In this document: positions 47,138 through 57,558 of the stretch, piece by piece | How the letters are laid out: every line of letters starts with the position of its first letter | Numbering within the stretch: the stretch's first letter is position 1 | Source: Candidatus Paracaedibacteraceae bacterium | Lineage (GTDB): Bacteria; Pseudomonadota; Alphaproteobacteria; Paracaedibacterales; CAIOTO01 | Reading direction: 5' to 3' | Length of the DNA stretch: 64,000 nucleotides | Assembly: GCA_030694965.1 (NCBI GenBank) | Contig: JAUYTZ010000018.1 | Span: forward strand, 207,559-271,558 | Notes under the pieces: model-generated | What the model was told of the DNA's origin: nothing | The model's input: only the letters and a program-made list of their open reading frames with translations | Databases searched by the model: none | Program-made: the position numbers and the translations under genes

Positions 47138-48189
47138 TATTTCTCTTTAGGGCTAATAATCCAATAAGGTGATTCATCCACATTACGCTTTTCGTAGGGT
47201 AAAAATGTTTTTGCACGATCATCATCTGCAACAATAAAGTACTCATTATTGCCTAAATAAGCAACACCTTCAGCTTTGTGGGCTTTGAAAGATGTTTCAT
47301 CTACAACATGCAACTCTTGGTTACTAAAGAGAGCAGGTATTCGAATTTTAAGTAGTTTGCTTGAGAAGGCCTCATTTTTTTCATGAGCAAGCAAGACATA
47401 CAAGTGTTTATCTTGTGGATTATACTCTAGGCTTGATATACCAAAATCTTTTGTATGTACGCGATTATAAGCTAATTTCCAGTCATTACCAAAAATAACT
47501 TTTCCATCTTTTTCAAAAATACTAACTGTTATTATTTTTGTTGCAGCTTGATTTTCGCCATTTTTGTAGCTCTTTCCTTCTTCTCTGATGCCAAGTAGTA
47601 ATATTGATTGGCTTGGATTATTAGGATTTGGTACAATTGCGGATCCTTCAATTTTAAAATAATCAATTGGGGTTGTTGATGAAGTATTGAGAAGCTTTTT
47701 GAATGTATTGTAGAGTTCCGGTCCAGCAACAACTTGGAAGTCAGATGCTTTTTCCTCTTTTTCATTAAATTTAAAAGCAATAATTTTTGTAAATAAAACA
47801 TCTGTATTTCTATCATATGAGCCAAAGGATATAACCCAATCTTTAAAAATAGATATAGACTCCGATTTTTTTATCTTACATTCAGGAGGAAGTTGTATTT
47901 TTAGTGCAGGTTTAATTTTACGTTGATATTTGTTTTTTTTAATACTGTTTATTGTGTAAAATAATACTGAATTATTATCTTTATCATTGCTAGAGATTAT
48001 ATAATTTCCTAAACGTGTAGCACTAGATAACTCACACGTGGCTTTCTTATCTTTAGCTTCATTTTCATGAAAGCATGAAAGAGTGCCAATATGTTTAATA
48101 GGACTTTCTTTTTTAGTGAATTCGAGTATAAACATGGCAAAAAGAGAAAATAGAGCAAAGGTTGAAAAAATTAAATGTTTTAATTTCAT
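47137..48189 (-). CDS. exported protein of unknown function, propeller-like
   Basis: A 350-residue protein with an N-terminal signal or anchor (LIFSTFALFSLFAMFIL). The mature part has recurring segments such as KIEGSAIVPNPNNPSQSILLLGIREEGK and HKAEGVAYLGNNEYFIVADDDRAKTF. These recall beta-propeller proteins of the esterase-like phytase/DUF3616 type, in which EG[AS] and DD turns repeat, but the match is loose. It precedes the aminotransferase gene with a one-base TAATG overlap. Function unknown. Confidence 0.65.
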   Translation of the reverse strand: MKLKHLIFSTFALFSLFAMFILEFTKKESPIKHIGTLSCFHENEAKDKKATCELSSATRLGNYIISSNDKDNNSVLFYTINSIKKNKYQRKIKPALKIQLPPECKIKKSESISIFKDWVISFGSYDRNTDVLFTKIIAFKFNEKEEKASDFQVVAGPELYNTFKKLLNTSSTTPIDYFKIEGSAIVPNPNNPSQSILLLGIREEGKSYKNGENQAATKIITVSIFEKDGKVIFGNDWKLAYNRVHTKDFGISSLEYNPQDKHLYVLLAHEKNEAFSSKLLKIRIPALFSNQELHVVDETSFKAHKAEGVAYLGNNEYFIVADDDRAKTFLPYEKRNVDESPYWIISPKEK

Positions 48190-48283
48190 TGTAAATCTCT
48201 TTTTTTGTTTATTAATTCTTTTCTATAAATATATTGAAACACTTATTTGTAAATAATTCGTAAAGATAAAAAAATTAACATAA

Positions 48284-48318
48284 AAAAATCCCCCATAGCA
48301 ATCTATGAGGGGAAAAAT
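48284..48318 (-). terminator. Rho-independent terminator after secA
   Basis: CCCCATAG (48291-48298) pairs with CTATG(A)GGGG around a short loop, with one bulged A. On the minus strand it is followed by a T run, 39 bp past the secA stop. Confidence 0.85.
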
Positions 48319-48350
48319 TATTGGTAGAGGAAAGCTGTTGTTTATTTGGT

Positions 48351-51074
48351 TTAAACAGCGCCATGGCAGTGTTTATATTTTTTGCCAGATCCACATGGAC
48401 AATCTGCATTACGTAGAACGCGTCCCCATGTGGTTGGGTCCTTTGGATCTATTTCTAGACTTGGAGCATGAACAAGTTCAAAAGTATTGCGATCATCTTC
48501 ATCACTTTCGAAATCATTAGACCAGTTGGGCATGCTTTCACGCATTGCATCAAAGTCTAAGCGGGGAGAAAGTGCACTTTCAAGGCTAAGCCCTTCTGGT
48601 AGAGAAAGCTCAAAATGTGATAGGGCAGAAATCAATTCAGCTTTAACACGACCCATCATGAACTGGAAGAGATTATACGCTTCACGTTTGTATTCATTAA
48701 GTGGGTTTCCTTGCGCATACGCACGAAGATTAATACCTTGACGTAAGTGATCTAGGGAAAGTAAGTGGTCTTTCCAAGCTTGATCCAATATGCGTAGTAG
48801 AAGAGTGCGTTCTGACATGCGAATCATTGTTTCGCCATAAGTATTTTCTTTGCTTGAAAGAAGTTCCATATGCAAAGCATTAATGCGTTTTTTGACATCG
48901 AGTGCTGATATGCCATCTTCATCGATCCATGTTTGGAAATCAATGTTAAGTGCAAATAACCGAATACATTCCGCATGTAAGCCTTGAATATCCCATTGTT
49001 CAGGCAATGAATTATCTGGAACATGCGCGTCAACACAGTCGTGAATAACTTCTTCACGCATATCTGTAACCATATTTGAAATGTTATCTGTATTCATCAA
49101 ATCACGGCGTTGTTCGTAAATGATCTTACGTTGATCATTCATAACATCATCATAACGAAGTAAATGTTTACGGATGTCGAAGTTACGCGCTTCTACTTTT
49201 TGTTGTGCGCGTTCAAGTGCTTTGTTGATCCATTGATGTGAAATAGCTTCACCTTCTTGAACACCAAGTTTGCGCAACATGACATCAAGCTTTTGCGAAC
49301 CAAAAATACGCATCAAATCATCTTCAAGTGAGATATAGAATCGTGATGCTCCTGGGTCACCTTGTCGGCCCGAACGACCACGTAGCTGGTTATCAATACG
49401 TCGGCTTTCATGGCGCTCTGTACCAATAACAAAAAGCCCACCTGCTTCTTTGACGCGTTTTTGATCAGCTTGGACATCACGTTTGATTTCTTCAATTAAG
49501 CGATCGCGATCTGGACCCTCAGCAACTTCAGCGAGCTCTCGTTCTACGCGCATTTCAAGGCTTCCGCCTAACTTAATGTCTGTACCACGACCGGCCATGT
49601 TGGTTGCAATGGTTACAGCGCCTGAACGGCCAGCATCAGCAATAATGTATGCTTCTTGTTCATGGTAGCGTGCATTAAGAACTTGGTGCGGAATGTTATC
49701 TGATTTTAATATATTTGAAATAAACTCTGACTTTTCAATGCTAGTTGTTCCAACAAGAACAGGTTGTTTGCGTGCATAACATTCGCGAATTTGGATCAGC
49801 ACAGCTTCATATTTTTCTTTTGCAGTTAAGAAAATTTCATCATCATGATCAATACGTGCAATTGGTAAATTGGTCGGGACTTCAACAGGGCATAAGTTGT
49901 AGATTTCTTCAAATTCGACAGATTCTGTGACAGCCGTACCTGTCATGCCAGCCATTTTAGGATATAAGCGGAAGAAGTTTTGGTAGGTGACAGATGCAAG
50001 CGTTTGGTTTTCCATTTCAACCGTTACGCCTTCTTTTGCTTCAAGCGCCTGATGTAAACCATCCGAATAACGGCGACCTTCCATCATACGTCCTGTAAAT
50101 TCATCGATGATGATTACTTTGTCATCTTTTACGATATAGTCTACGTCACGTGCAAAAAGTTTGTGTGCCTTCAACGCTGCATTAACGTGGTGTACAACGC
50201 CAATGTTTTGAACGTCATACAAACTGTTTCCTTTAATAAGGTTATTGCTTATTAGTAGCTGTTCGATTTTTTCAACGCCGCTGTCTGTTAGCGTAACAGA
50301 ACGTTGTTTTTCATCTTTTTCGTAATCTTCTTCAGTTAATGGGGGGATTAGCTTATTAATTGTATTATAGCTTTCAGAAGAATCTTCGGCTGATCCTGAA
50401 ATAATTAATGGTGTTCTTGCTTCATCGATCAAGATGCTGTCGCATTCATCAACGATTGCGAAATTGAATGGGCGCATTACCATTTCATCTTTACGAAATT
50501 TCATATTGTCGCGCAAATAATCAAAGCCAAATTCATGGTTTGTACCATAGGTGATATCACGAGCATACATGTCGCGACGTTGACTGTCTGATAAACCATG
50601 AACGATGCAGCCAACAGAAAGACCCAAGAAATTATAAAGAATTCCCATCCAGCTTGAGTCACGTGTAGCCAAGTAGTCATTAACTGTAACTGCGTGAACA
50701 CCTTTTCCTGATAAAGCGTTTAAATAAATAGGAAGTGTGGCAACAAGCGTTTTTCCTTCGCCTGTTCGCATTTCTGTAATCATGCCTTGGTTTAAAACCA
50801 TGCCGCCAACAAGTTGTACATCAAAAGGGCGCATACCAAGAGCACGTTTTGATGCCTCACGAACTGTTGCGAAGGCTTCTGGTAAAATCTGTTCTAGAGT
50901 TTGTCCTTTTTCAAGACGTTCTTTGAATTCAGTTGTTTTTGCTTTTATTTGGTCATCACTAAGTTTTATGTAGTCTTCTTCCAAATGATTTATTTGTTGA
51001 ACAATACGTGTATATTTTTTAATGATTCTGTCATTCGCTGAACCAAAAATTTTATGCACTAATGCTGCAATCAT
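48351..51074 (-). CDS. secA: preprotein translocase ATPase SecA
   Basis: The motor that pushes preproteins through SecYEG (907 aa, normal length). The N-terminal helix is followed by Walker [16 protein letters not shown] ([20 protein letters not shown]), the preprotein crosslinking domain, and the second RecA half with [14 protein letters not shown] and [10 protein letters not shown]. The C-terminal zinc finger [14 protein letters not shown] is present, used for SecB/ribosome contacts. Single gene with its own terminator; divergent from the PpiC gene. Confidence 0.98.
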   Translation of the reverse strand: MIAALVHKIFGSANDRIIKKYTRIVQQINHLEEDYIKLSDDQIKAKTTEFKERLEKGQTLEQILPEAFATVREASKRALGMRPFDVQLVGGMVLNQGMITEMRTGEGKTLVATLPIYLNALSGKGVHAVTVNDYLATRDSSWMGILYNFLGLSVGCIVHGLSDSQRRDMYARDITYGTNHEFGFDYLRDNMKFRKDEMVMRPFNFAIVDECDSILIDEARTPLIISGSAEDSSESYNTINKLIPPLTEEDYEKDEKQRSVTLTDSGVEKIEQLLISNNLIKGNSLYDVQNIGVVHHVNAALKAHKLFARDVDYIVKDDKVIIIDEFTGRMMEGRRYSDGLHQALEAKEGVTVEMENQTLASVTYQNFFRLYPKMAGMTGTAVTESVEFEEIYNLCPVEVPTNLPIARIDHDDEIFLTAKEKYEAVLIQIRECYARKQPVLVGTTSIEKSEFISNILKSDNIPHQVLNARYHEQEAYIIADAGRSGAVTIATNMAGRGTDIKLGGSLEMRVERELAEVAEGPDRDRLIEEIKRDVQADQKRVKEAGGLFVIGTERHESRRIDNQLRGRSGRQGDPGASRFYISLEDDLMRIFGSQKLDVMLRKLGVQEGEAISHQWINKALERAQQKVEARNFDIRKHLLRYDDVMNDQRKIIYEQRRDLMNTDNISNMVTDMREEVIHDCVDAHVPDNSLPEQWDIQGLHAECIRLFALNIDFQTWIDEDGISALDVKKRINALHMELLSSKENTYGETMIRMSERTLLLRILDQAWKDHLLSLDHLRQGINLRAYAQGNPLNEYKREAYNLFQFMMGRVKAELISALSHFELSLPEGLSLESALSPRLDFDAMRESMPNWSNDFESDEDDRNTFELVHAPSLEIDPKDPTTWGRVLRNADCPCGSGKKYKHCHGAV

Positions 51075-51226
51075 AACGCTAACCCCAAGATGAAAATCCT
51101 TGTAAAAAACATTTTTAACAAGGAAAAAAATTATAAATAATATCTATGCTTATCCTCAGGTTAGCTTATAAATGTAAAAAATTCTAGCATTTACGCAAAA
51201 TTGACTCGCAGAAATATATAATCCGT

Positions 51227-51235
51227 TGCTATAAT
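51227..51235 (+). promoter_or_regulatory. extended -10 promoter for the PpiC gene
   Basis: TGCTATAAT is a perfect extended -10 element (TGnTATAAT), 42 bp before the ATG at 51278. No good -35 is correctly spaced, as is common for this promoter type. Confidence 0.6.
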
Positions 51236-51277
51236 CGTCTCTATAAACATTTCAGGCCAGAAAGGATATGGTCAACG

Positions 51278-53077
51278 ATGACAAAAATATCATTTTTAAA
51301 GACAGCTCTTATGCTCTCAATAGGTATAATGGTAACAAATACAGCGGTATTAGCAGGGGAAGCGCCAGGGAATGCGCCAGCATCAACTGCTTCAAAACCA
51401 GGGGACATGAATCGTATTGTGGCTAAGTTTGCTGATGGTTCAGTTATTAAGTTTCAAGAAATTCAAGACTTGATGGCTCAATTGCCACCAAAATTGCGTG
51501 ATGCTCCGTTTTCCAAATTATATGCTGGTTTACTGAATCGTTTAGTAGATAGCAAAGTTTTATTAGATGCTGCGTTTAAAGGCGGGTTTGATAAAGACCC
51601 TGAAGCGTTAAAACGTATTGCTGATGCAAAAGAGCTTTTGCTTCAAAAAGCATTTCTTGATCAAGAAATCGAGAAACTTATTACAGATTCAATTTTGCGG
51701 GCAAAGTATGCTGAGCTTTTAAAGCTATTGCCAAAAGATGAAATGGAAGCTGATGTAAGTCATATTTTGTTCGATAGCAAAGAAGATGCTGAAAAGGCCT
51801 TAAAAGAACTTTCTTCGGCAGGTCGTAACCTTGAGAAAAAATTTAATGACATGGTCCTCGCAAAATCGAAAGATACGAGTACTAAAGAAAATAAAGGTAG
51901 CATTGGTTGGGTTCGCAAAGCAGACATAAAGAATGAAACATTGTTTACGTCTGAAAAAGGAACGCTTGTTCCCCAAGTTTTAAAAGTGTTTGATCAAGGG
52001 TATAGCGTATTTTATGTTAAAGATAAGCGCCCAATTCAACCGCCAGAATTTGAAGCAATTAAATCAAGCATTAAGCAAGCTGTAACACCACAATACGCAG
52101 TGCAAGTTGTTGATAAAATGCGTCGTGATTCAGGTTTGAAATTAACAGGTCTTGATGGCCAGCCATTGCCTTTGCCTGATTTGCCTCCAATGCCAGACCC
52201 AACAGGCAAAGAACCAGAAAAGAAGCCAGCTGATCGTAAGGATTTTTCAGGCGTAAATGAAAAGGCTTTGGATAATTCAATGGTTGTAGGTGTTTTTGCT
52301 AATGGTGATAAAATCACACTTGGCCAAGTACGTGACAGCTTAGATAGCATTCCTGAACAACTTAAAAATGCACCGTTTCATCAATTATTTGAGCCACTTG
52401 TCTTGCGTGTTGCTGATACAAAATTGTTGATTGAAGCTGCTAAAAAAGCAGGTCTTGAAAAGTCAGCTGATTTGTTAAAGAAGCAAGAAGAAGTGGAAAA
52501 GGGAATGTTCCAACGCGCATATCTTGATAAGCAATTTGCGCAAATTATTACCCCAGAAATGTTAAAAGAAGCGTATCAAGAATTCTTGAGAATATTCCCT
52601 AAAGATGATATGGAAGTCCGTATTAAGCATATTATGGTTGCGACAAAAGATGAAGCAACTTCTTTGATTAAAGAAATTAAAAACGGAAAAGTTAAGTTTA
52701 ATGATGAGCTTGTTAAAGCTAAATCAATTGATCCACAAACTAAAGAAACAGGCGGTGATTTAGGATATATTCCTAAGAAGCAATTGCCTGCTGATTTAGG
52801 TGATGTCTTGTTTAAAGCTGCTAAGGCAACTTTAATTCCAGAGCCTATTGCACTTGGTGAAAACGGTTTCAGCATTATCCGTGTTGAAGATAAACGCGCT
52901 GTTCAACCGCCATCTATTGAAGAAATTCGTCCACAATTGACGCAAGCTGTTTCACAACGGGAAGCTGCTAAGATCGTGATGAAGTTACGAGAAGACGCAA
53001 AAGTTGTCTTGCATGATATGGACGGAAATGTAATGCAACTAGCTCCAGCGCCAGCTGCGACATCTGCAAAAAAATAA
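51278..53077 (+). CDS. exported PpiC-type peptidyl-prolyl isomerase, tandem two-domain
   Basis: A 599-residue exported protein with a signal peptide (LMLSIGIMVTNTAVLA). It is made of two homologous halves of about 270 residues, each with a SurA-like helical part (QLPPKLRDAPFSKLYAGLLNRLVDSKVLL; SIPEQLKNAPFHQLFEPLVLRVADTKLLI) and a parvulin domain (VSHILFDSKEDAEKAL... GSIGWVRK; IKHIMVATKDEATSLI... GGDLGYIPK). A Pro-rich linker (residues ~295-320) joins them. It probably folds or chaperones outer-membrane proteins in the periplasm. The gene is alone and ends in a strong terminator. Confidence 0.9.
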   Translation: MTKISFLKTALMLSIGIMVTNTAVLAGEAPGNAPASTASKPGDMNRIVAKFADGSVIKFQEIQDLMAQLPPKLRDAPFSKLYAGLLNRLVDSKVLLDAAFKGGFDKDPEALKRIADAKELLLQKAFLDQEIEKLITDSILRAKYAELLKLLPKDEMEADVSHILFDSKEDAEKALKELSSAGRNLEKKFNDMVLAKSKDTSTKENKGSIGWVRKADIKNETLFTSEKGTLVPQVLKVFDQGYSVFYVKDKRPIQPPEFEAIKSSIKQAVTPQYAVQVVDKMRRDSGLKLTGLDGQPLPLPDLPPMPDPTGKEPEKKPADRKDFSGVNEKALDNSMVVGVFANGDKITLGQVRDSLDSIPEQLKNAPFHQLFEPLVLRVADTKLLIEAAKKAGLEKSADLLKKQEEVEKGMFQRAYLDKQFAQIITPEMLKEAYQEFLRIFPKDDMEVRIKHIMVATKDEATSLIKEIKNGKVKFNDELVKAKSIDPQTKETGGDLGYIPKKQLPADLGDVLFKAAKATLIPEPIALGENGFSIIRVEDKRAVQPPSIEEIRPQLTQAVSQREAAKIVMKLREDAKVVLHDMDGNVMQLAPAPAATSAKK

Positions 53078-53102
53078 ATTTGAGTATCAAAAAAAACAAG
53101 TC

Positions 53103-53130
53103 AAAGGGGGCGTTTTGCTCCCTTTTTTTA
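53103..53130 (+). terminator. Rho-independent terminator after the PpiC gene
   Basis: AAAGGGGG pairs with CTCCCTTT (one GU wobble) around a 7-base loop, with T's following. It starts 26 bp after the stop and lies in the convergent gap with dprA. Confidence 0.85.
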
Positions 53131-53166
53131 TGTGCAAAACAGTATTTTTTTAGGATGTATGTAATT

Positions 53167-54303
53167 TTACTTAAACACCTTTGCCACGCGTCCATCTGGA
53201 AAACGTATAATAACGCCATCCATTTCAAGGTGGGCAAGTGCGGCAAATAATTGCTGTGCAGTTAATTGTTTATTTTGTGCCATGATTTCTTCTACGGAAA
53301 TTGGATCAAGGCCAAGACAATTGAACCATTCGTGTTCAGATGATGTTTTAGTTAATGGTGCTATAGACCTCTTTTCTTTTATATTTTGTGATTCTTCAGT
53401 ATTTATTTCTGGCAAAATAATTTTTTTTTGATGCTGTTTGGTTGGCTTTTCTTCTAAAGATTTTCTAAGGCGTGGTTTATTATCAACGTAGTGGGCGAGT
53501 ATATCTTCCGCAGATTCAACTAATATGGCACCTTGTTTGATTAATGAATTTCCACCGCGGCTTCTTGGATCCAAAGGGGATCCTGGTATAACAAAAACAT
53601 CTCTGCCAAGTTCAATTGCCTGGATTGCTGTAATTAGTGTGCCTGATTTTGCAGCCGCTTCAATGACAACAAGGCCATCACATAGTGCGGCAATAATACG
53701 ATTTCTGCGTGGAAATAAAGGGGCTGCAGGAGCAGTTCCAAGAGGCATTTCTGAGATAATGCAGCCTTTTATGTTTTGTTGTTGTGGGTTGCAAAGCTGT
53801 TCATATAATGTTTTATGCTCGGGTGGGTATAAAACATCAAGTCCGCTCGCAAGCACGGCAATGGTGCCTGTTTCAAGGCTTCCTTCGTGTGCCGCTCCGT
53901 CAATACCTCGTGCCATGCCTGATACGATTGTAAAGCCTGCTTTTCCAAGCTCTTGTGCTATTTGAAAAGTAAGTTTTTTCCCTCCGGGGGAGGCGTTTCG
54001 TGCACCAACAATCCCAATGCAAGGTGTTTGTAAGAGTGATATATCTCCTGCGTAGCTAAATATAGGTGGCGCATCATTTAAATTATGCAATCTTTCTGGG
54101 TAGTCATCATCATTGCCTGCGCATAATCCAAATTTAAGTTTTTCATGGTAAGAGATTTCATCTTTAACATCTATTGTGCGGACATCTCTAAACAAAGGAT
54201 CTTTTGCATATAAGTGCCAAAATTTCTTTGCTCCAATACCTGGAGAACGCAAAATGGAGAGCCAAAGTTCTAGATTGGCTCTTTTTTTATTAAATATTGT
54301 CAT
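53167..54303 (-). CDS. dprA: DNA-processing protein DprA
   Basis: A 378-residue protein that loads RecA on incoming single-stranded DNA during transformation. The Rossmann fold part has GIVGARNASPGGKKLTFQIAQELGKAGFTIVSGMARGIDGAAHEG and VIPGSPLDPRSRGGNSLIKQGA, the signature motifs. The C-terminal ~70 residues form the winged-helix DprA_WH domain (LDPISVEEIMAQNKQLTAQQLFAALAHLEMDGVI). Only a decayed ComEC-like remnant is seen elsewhere in the window, so competence is not proven. Confidence 0.95.
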   Translation of the reverse strand: MTIFNKKRANLELWLSILRSPGIGAKKFWHLYAKDPLFRDVRTIDVKDEISYHEKLKFGLCAGNDDDYPERLHNLNDAPPIFSYAGDISLLQTPCIGIVGARNASPGGKKLTFQIAQELGKAGFTIVSGMARGIDGAAHEGSLETGTIAVLASGLDVLYPPEHKTLYEQLCNPQQQNIKGCIISEMPLGTAPAAPLFPRRNRIIAALCDGLVVIEAAAKSGTLITAIQAIELGRDVFVIPGSPLDPRSRGGNSLIKQGAILVESAEDILAHYVDNKPRLRKSLEEKPTKQHQKKIILPEINTEESQNIKEKRSIAPLTKTSSEHEWFNCLGLDPISVEEIMAQNKQLTAQQLFAALAHLEMDGVIIRFPDGRVAKVFK

Positions 54304-54385
54304 AATTTTGCCTTATGAATTGCGTTTCACAAAAAAATATTCTACTCTAATCATAGTAGAAATGTATTAAAATTCTATAACCGAT

Positions 54386-54865
54386 ATGTTACGTATTATA
54401 ATTATGCGCCATGCGCAGGCTCAGCTTGAACAGTATGGAAAAAGCGATCGTGAACGTACAATCACTATGGCAGGGATGCATGAGATTGATGCGATTCGTC
54501 AGCAAATTCAAGGAAAGCTTGTTGGTGTTTCCCTTATTATGTGTTCTAATGCGCGTCGCACACGACAAACGTTAGATGGCATTAAACCTGTTTTGCCAAA
54601 TAGCGCAGAAATACATTATGATGATAGCTTGTACAATGCTGGGCTAGAATGCTTGTGGCATAAAATTCAAACACTATCACCTTTGCATAAAAATATAATG
54701 ATATTGGGACATAATCCAGGCATTAGCCAAGTTGTGAATGCGATTGATTCTTCTGTTGCACGTGTGTTTCCAACGTGCGGTGTTGCTATTTGTGAATCTT
54801 CTGTTGACAAATGGCATGAAATTTCACCACATAATATGCGTGTTGTATCTTTTTTACAAGTATAG
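54386..54865 (+). CDS. SixA-like phosphohistidine phosphatase
   Basis: A 159-residue histidine phosphatase-fold protein. The RHG-type motif is MRHAQAQ, the second catalytic His is in LGHNPGISQ, and SNARRTRQTL supplies the phosphate-binding Arg. This matches the SixA family, which removes phosphate from phosphohistidine on signalling or PTS proteins. It may have another substrate here. It is a single gene divergent from dprA. Confidence 0.85.
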   Translation: MLRIIIMRHAQAQLEQYGKSDRERTITMAGMHEIDAIRQQIQGKLVGVSLIMCSNARRTRQTLDGIKPVLPNSAEIHYDDSLYNAGLECLWHKIQTLSPLHKNIMILGHNPGISQVVNAIDSSVARVFPTCGVAICESSVDKWHEISPHNMRVVSFLQV

Positions 54866-55036
54866 TGATTTTATTTTAAATTGATCGTGGCTCTGAATTT
54901 TAAAAGTATTTTGTTTTAATAAAATGTGCAGTTGAAATAATTATATAACTTCCTGTTAAAACTTATTGACAATTTAAGGGTGAAATGGCAACCTATTTTT
55001 CTATATTGGTAAGAAATTAGAAAAGTGGAGAAAAAA

Positions 55037-55516
55037 ATGAACGCCAAACTTGATCAAATAGACCTTAGTATTTTAAATGACCTTCAAGGTAGTGGACGCA
55101 TAACAAACGTTGAGCTTGCTAAACGTGCTGGAATTTCTGCTCCTCCTTGCTTAAGGCGCGTAAATGCACTTGAAAATGAAGGTATTATAGCAAGTTATCA
55201 TGCACATTTAAATCCACAGGCACTTGGTTTTACTGTGACTATTTTTGCTGAAGTTGCGCTTACAAGCAAGAACGATGTTGACTTACGCTCATTCGAGGAA
55301 AAAATACAAGAATGGCCATTAGTCCGGGAGTGCTACATGGTTACAGGCGGTGCCGACTTCTTATTGAAAATTATAGCGCAAGATTTTGACGCATATCAAA
55401 CATTTTTATCGACTCAATTAGCAACATTCCCATTGGTATCACAAACAAAAACATGCATGGTTGTTCGTACAAGTAAGAGTAAGCCAGGCGTTCCATTGGA
55501 ACTTATTAATCTTTAA
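55037..55516 (+). CDS. Lrp/AsnC family transcriptional regulator
   Basis: A 159-residue regulator: N-terminal helix-turn-helix (LDQIDLSILNDLQGSGRITNVELAKRAGISAPPCLRRVNALENEGII) and C-terminal RAM/AsnC ligand domain (FAEVALTSKNDVDLRSFEEKIQEWPLVRECYMVTGGADFLLKI). I start at ATG 55037 rather than the GTG 12 bases upstream because GGAG lies 7 bases before this ATG. Typical targets are amino-acid metabolism genes. It is monocistronic with a terminator. Confidence 0.93.
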   Translation: MNAKLDQIDLSILNDLQGSGRITNVELAKRAGISAPPCLRRVNALENEGIIASYHAHLNPQALGFTVTIFAEVALTSKNDVDLRSFEEKIQEWPLVRECYMVTGGADFLLKIIAQDFDAYQTFLSTQLATFPLVSQTKTCMVVRTSKSKPGVPLELINL

Positions 55517-55557
55517 TAAATTTTATGTTTGCGTTAATTTTAAACTAAAATGAAAAG

Positions 55558-55580
55558 CCAGGCCTAGTGCCTGGTTTTTT
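55558..55580 (+). terminator. Rho-independent terminator after the Lrp/AsnC gene
   Basis: CCAGGC / GCCTGG with a 5-base loop and a run of six T's, 42 bp after the stop. It sits just before the convergent nadK end. Confidence 0.92.
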
Positions 55581-55588
55581 GTGCCTAT

Positions 55589-56362
55589 TTAGTGCTGAAA
55601 AAATTGCTCAATTAAGATACGTTCTTCTAAATTATGATCAGGATCAAATAAAATATGCAGTTCAAGAAATGGATTTTCTTGAATGGATGCTCGAATAACG
55701 TCCTTAATGATAATATTGTCAGCGGTTGCTTCTACGCTACGATTTTCAGCATCAATCACCTCTATTGTGAGATGAGCTGTGTTTGGAATGATTGCTCCTC
55801 TCCAGTGTTTTGGCTGAAATGGGTTAAGAGGTGTTAATGCAAGTAATGGAATACCAAGAGGAATAATTGGACCATTTGCAGAAAAATTATAAGCTGTGCT
55901 GCCAGCAGCAGTTGATACAATAATCCCATCTCCAATAAGCTTTTCCAGACGTATTTTTCCATTAATAGCAACTGATAGTTTGCATGCTTGGTACGTTTGT
56001 CGTTGCAATGTTACTTCATTAATTGCATGTAAAACGGTTTCTTTTCCGTCCTTTTGCACAACCGTCATTTTGAGTGGGTTAAGTTTTGTAATGGTTGCTT
56101 TTTCCAAACGTTCCATGAGGCTAGGAATGTTGTCTAAAGAAATTGCATTCATCAAAAAACCAACAGTTCCACAATGAATTCCATAAAAAGGAAGGTTAAG
56201 GTTACTTCCTCTATGAAGCGCATCAAGCATAAAGCCATCACCACCAAGAACAACGATGATTTCTGCTTCTTCTCTAGATGAAATATCAAAACACTCTGCA
56301 ATACGTTTAGCGTATTCATTTGCTTTTTTTGTATTGGCAGCATCAACATGTATTTTTAGCAT
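55589..56362 (-). CDS. nadK: NAD kinase
   Basis: Makes NADP from NAD and ATP (257 aa). The GGDG motif is VVLGGDGFMLDALH and the second conserved part is GDGIIVSTAAGSTAYNFSANGPII. HCGTVGFLMN gives the substrate-binding segment; here the usual GN is GT. Length and order are normal. It is followed by no co-directional partner and is 25 bp from the znuA-like gene on the same strand, so they may be co-transcribed. Confidence 0.94.
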   Translation of the reverse strand: MLKIHVDAANTKKANEYAKRIAECFDISSREEAEIIVVLGGDGFMLDALHRGSNLNLPFYGIHCGTVGFLMNAISLDNIPSLMERLEKATITKLNPLKMTVVQKDGKETVLHAINEVTLQRQTYQACKLSVAINGKIRLEKLIGDGIIVSTAAGSTAYNFSANGPIIPLGIPLLALTPLNPFQPKHWRGAIIPNTAHLTIEVIDAENRSVEATADNIIIKDVIRASIQENPFLELHILFDPDHNLEERILIEQFFQH

Positions 56363-56387
56363 TTTAGCTCACTTACGAAAAAAGACA

Positions 56388-57491
56388 TTATGCTATGGTT
56401 TCTTTAAAGCCCGCAATAAGTTGTGCAGCAATGGCTTTCAAGCAGGCTTGATAACTATCAACATCTTTTAAAAGGGCATCACCAACGTAATCAAGTGGAG
56501 CCATTCGAATTGCGTATTTTGAAGTAAGATTTTTTAGTAGTTTGGGGGCAGGGGTGTGTGCATTTCCGCTATAAAAAAAGACTTTGATTAGTTTTTCTTT
56601 AATATTGGCACCAAGTTTATTTTTCAATGCTGTTATTTGTTTTGGTGAAGGCTCCATTCCAGGTTCCTCACTTAGTACGCCTTTGATTGTAAAGTCAAAT
56701 TGTTTTTCAATGTATTGCAGTGAATCATGATCAATGAGTGCAGATTTACCTTTTATTAAAGCAAGCTGTGCCTTCATTTGTTCTTTGAGAGCATCTAGTT
56801 CAACATTTAATTTTTCTAAATTCAATGTGATAATTTCACTATGTTGTGGCCACAATTGAATTATTTTTGTTGCAATTGCATGCGCGCATATTTTTGCGTT
56901 ATCAATATCAAGCCAAAAGTGGCCATCTATTGGCGCTGCAGGTTGTATGTCTTGATGCTTTTTTAAGTCATCATCGTTATAAACAGGTAAAGGTATCGGA
57001 ACATGTCCATGTTCGTCTTTATGATCATGTAGATCATGTATATGTGTGTGATCTTCATGGCAGCACTGGCAGCTATGGCCTGCAAAAAGACCACCAGTTC
57101 GTTGCTTATAAAGTTTTAAACCAGATACTTTTTCTAGTGTAAGTAATGCATTTTCTGGGATTGCCTTTTGAAGCGGTTTTGCCATCATTATTTCATACGA
57201 TTCACCAACCCAAATGACAAGCTCTGCTCTGCTTAATGTTTTGATATCACTTGGTGAGAGGCTTAATGTGTGCGTTGATCCACGCCCCTCGGATAGTAGA
57301 GTTGGTGTTGTGATGCCATTTGTAAGTGCTGCTACTAAACCATAAATTGGCTTCAGTGTAACAACAATTGTTGAAGCCGTGGCATGCGCGCTAAAAGTAC
57401 TAAGCAGTATTAAAAGGGATTGTGATGTACTTTTTAAAAATTTTATATTTTTAAAAAAGGAAGGGATATGTACTCTACTTGTAAAAAACAT
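56388..57491 (-). CDS. znuA: zinc ABC transporter substrate-binding protein (ZnuA-like)
   Basis: A 367-residue periplasmic solute-binding protein of cluster A-I. An N-terminal signal (residues ~22-42) leads to VTLKPIYGLVAALTNGI, the zinc-binding HTLSLSPSDIKTL and GHFWLDIDNAKI His residues, and a His/Cys-rich loop (CQCCHEDHTHIHDLHDHKDEHGH), which is typical for zinc rather than manganese. DHDSLQYIEKQFDF has the third ligand. No ZnuB or ZnuC gene is near; they must lie elsewhere. Two palindromic motifs upstream could be a zinc-regulator site. Confidence 0.92.
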   Translation of the reverse strand: MFFTSRVHIPSFFKNIKFLKSTSQSLLILLSTFSAHATASTIVVTLKPIYGLVAALTNGITTPTLLSEGRGSTHTLSLSPSDIKTLSRAELVIWVGESYEIMMAKPLQKAIPENALLTLEKVSGLKLYKQRTGGLFAGHSCQCCHEDHTHIHDLHDHKDEHGHVPIPLPVYNDDDLKKHQDIQPAAPIDGHFWLDIDNAKICAHAIATKIIQLWPQHSEIITLNLEKLNVELDALKEQMKAQLALIKGKSALIDHDSLQYIEKQFDFTIKGVLSEEPGMEPSPKQITALKNKLGANIKEKLIKVFFYSGNAHTPAPKLLKNLTSKYAIRMAPLDYVGDALLKDVDSYQACLKAIAAQLIAGFKETIA

Positions 57492-57558
57492 TGTTTTCTC
57501 TTTTTCTTATTATCGTGATTCACATCATATCGATTTTAAACGTAGGGTGAAACAGTTT

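Noticed and set aside
54960..55010. A sigma70 promoter before the Lrp/AsnC gene (TTGACA at 54966)
   Set aside because: The hexamer is perfect but no -10 box lies at an acceptable spacing.
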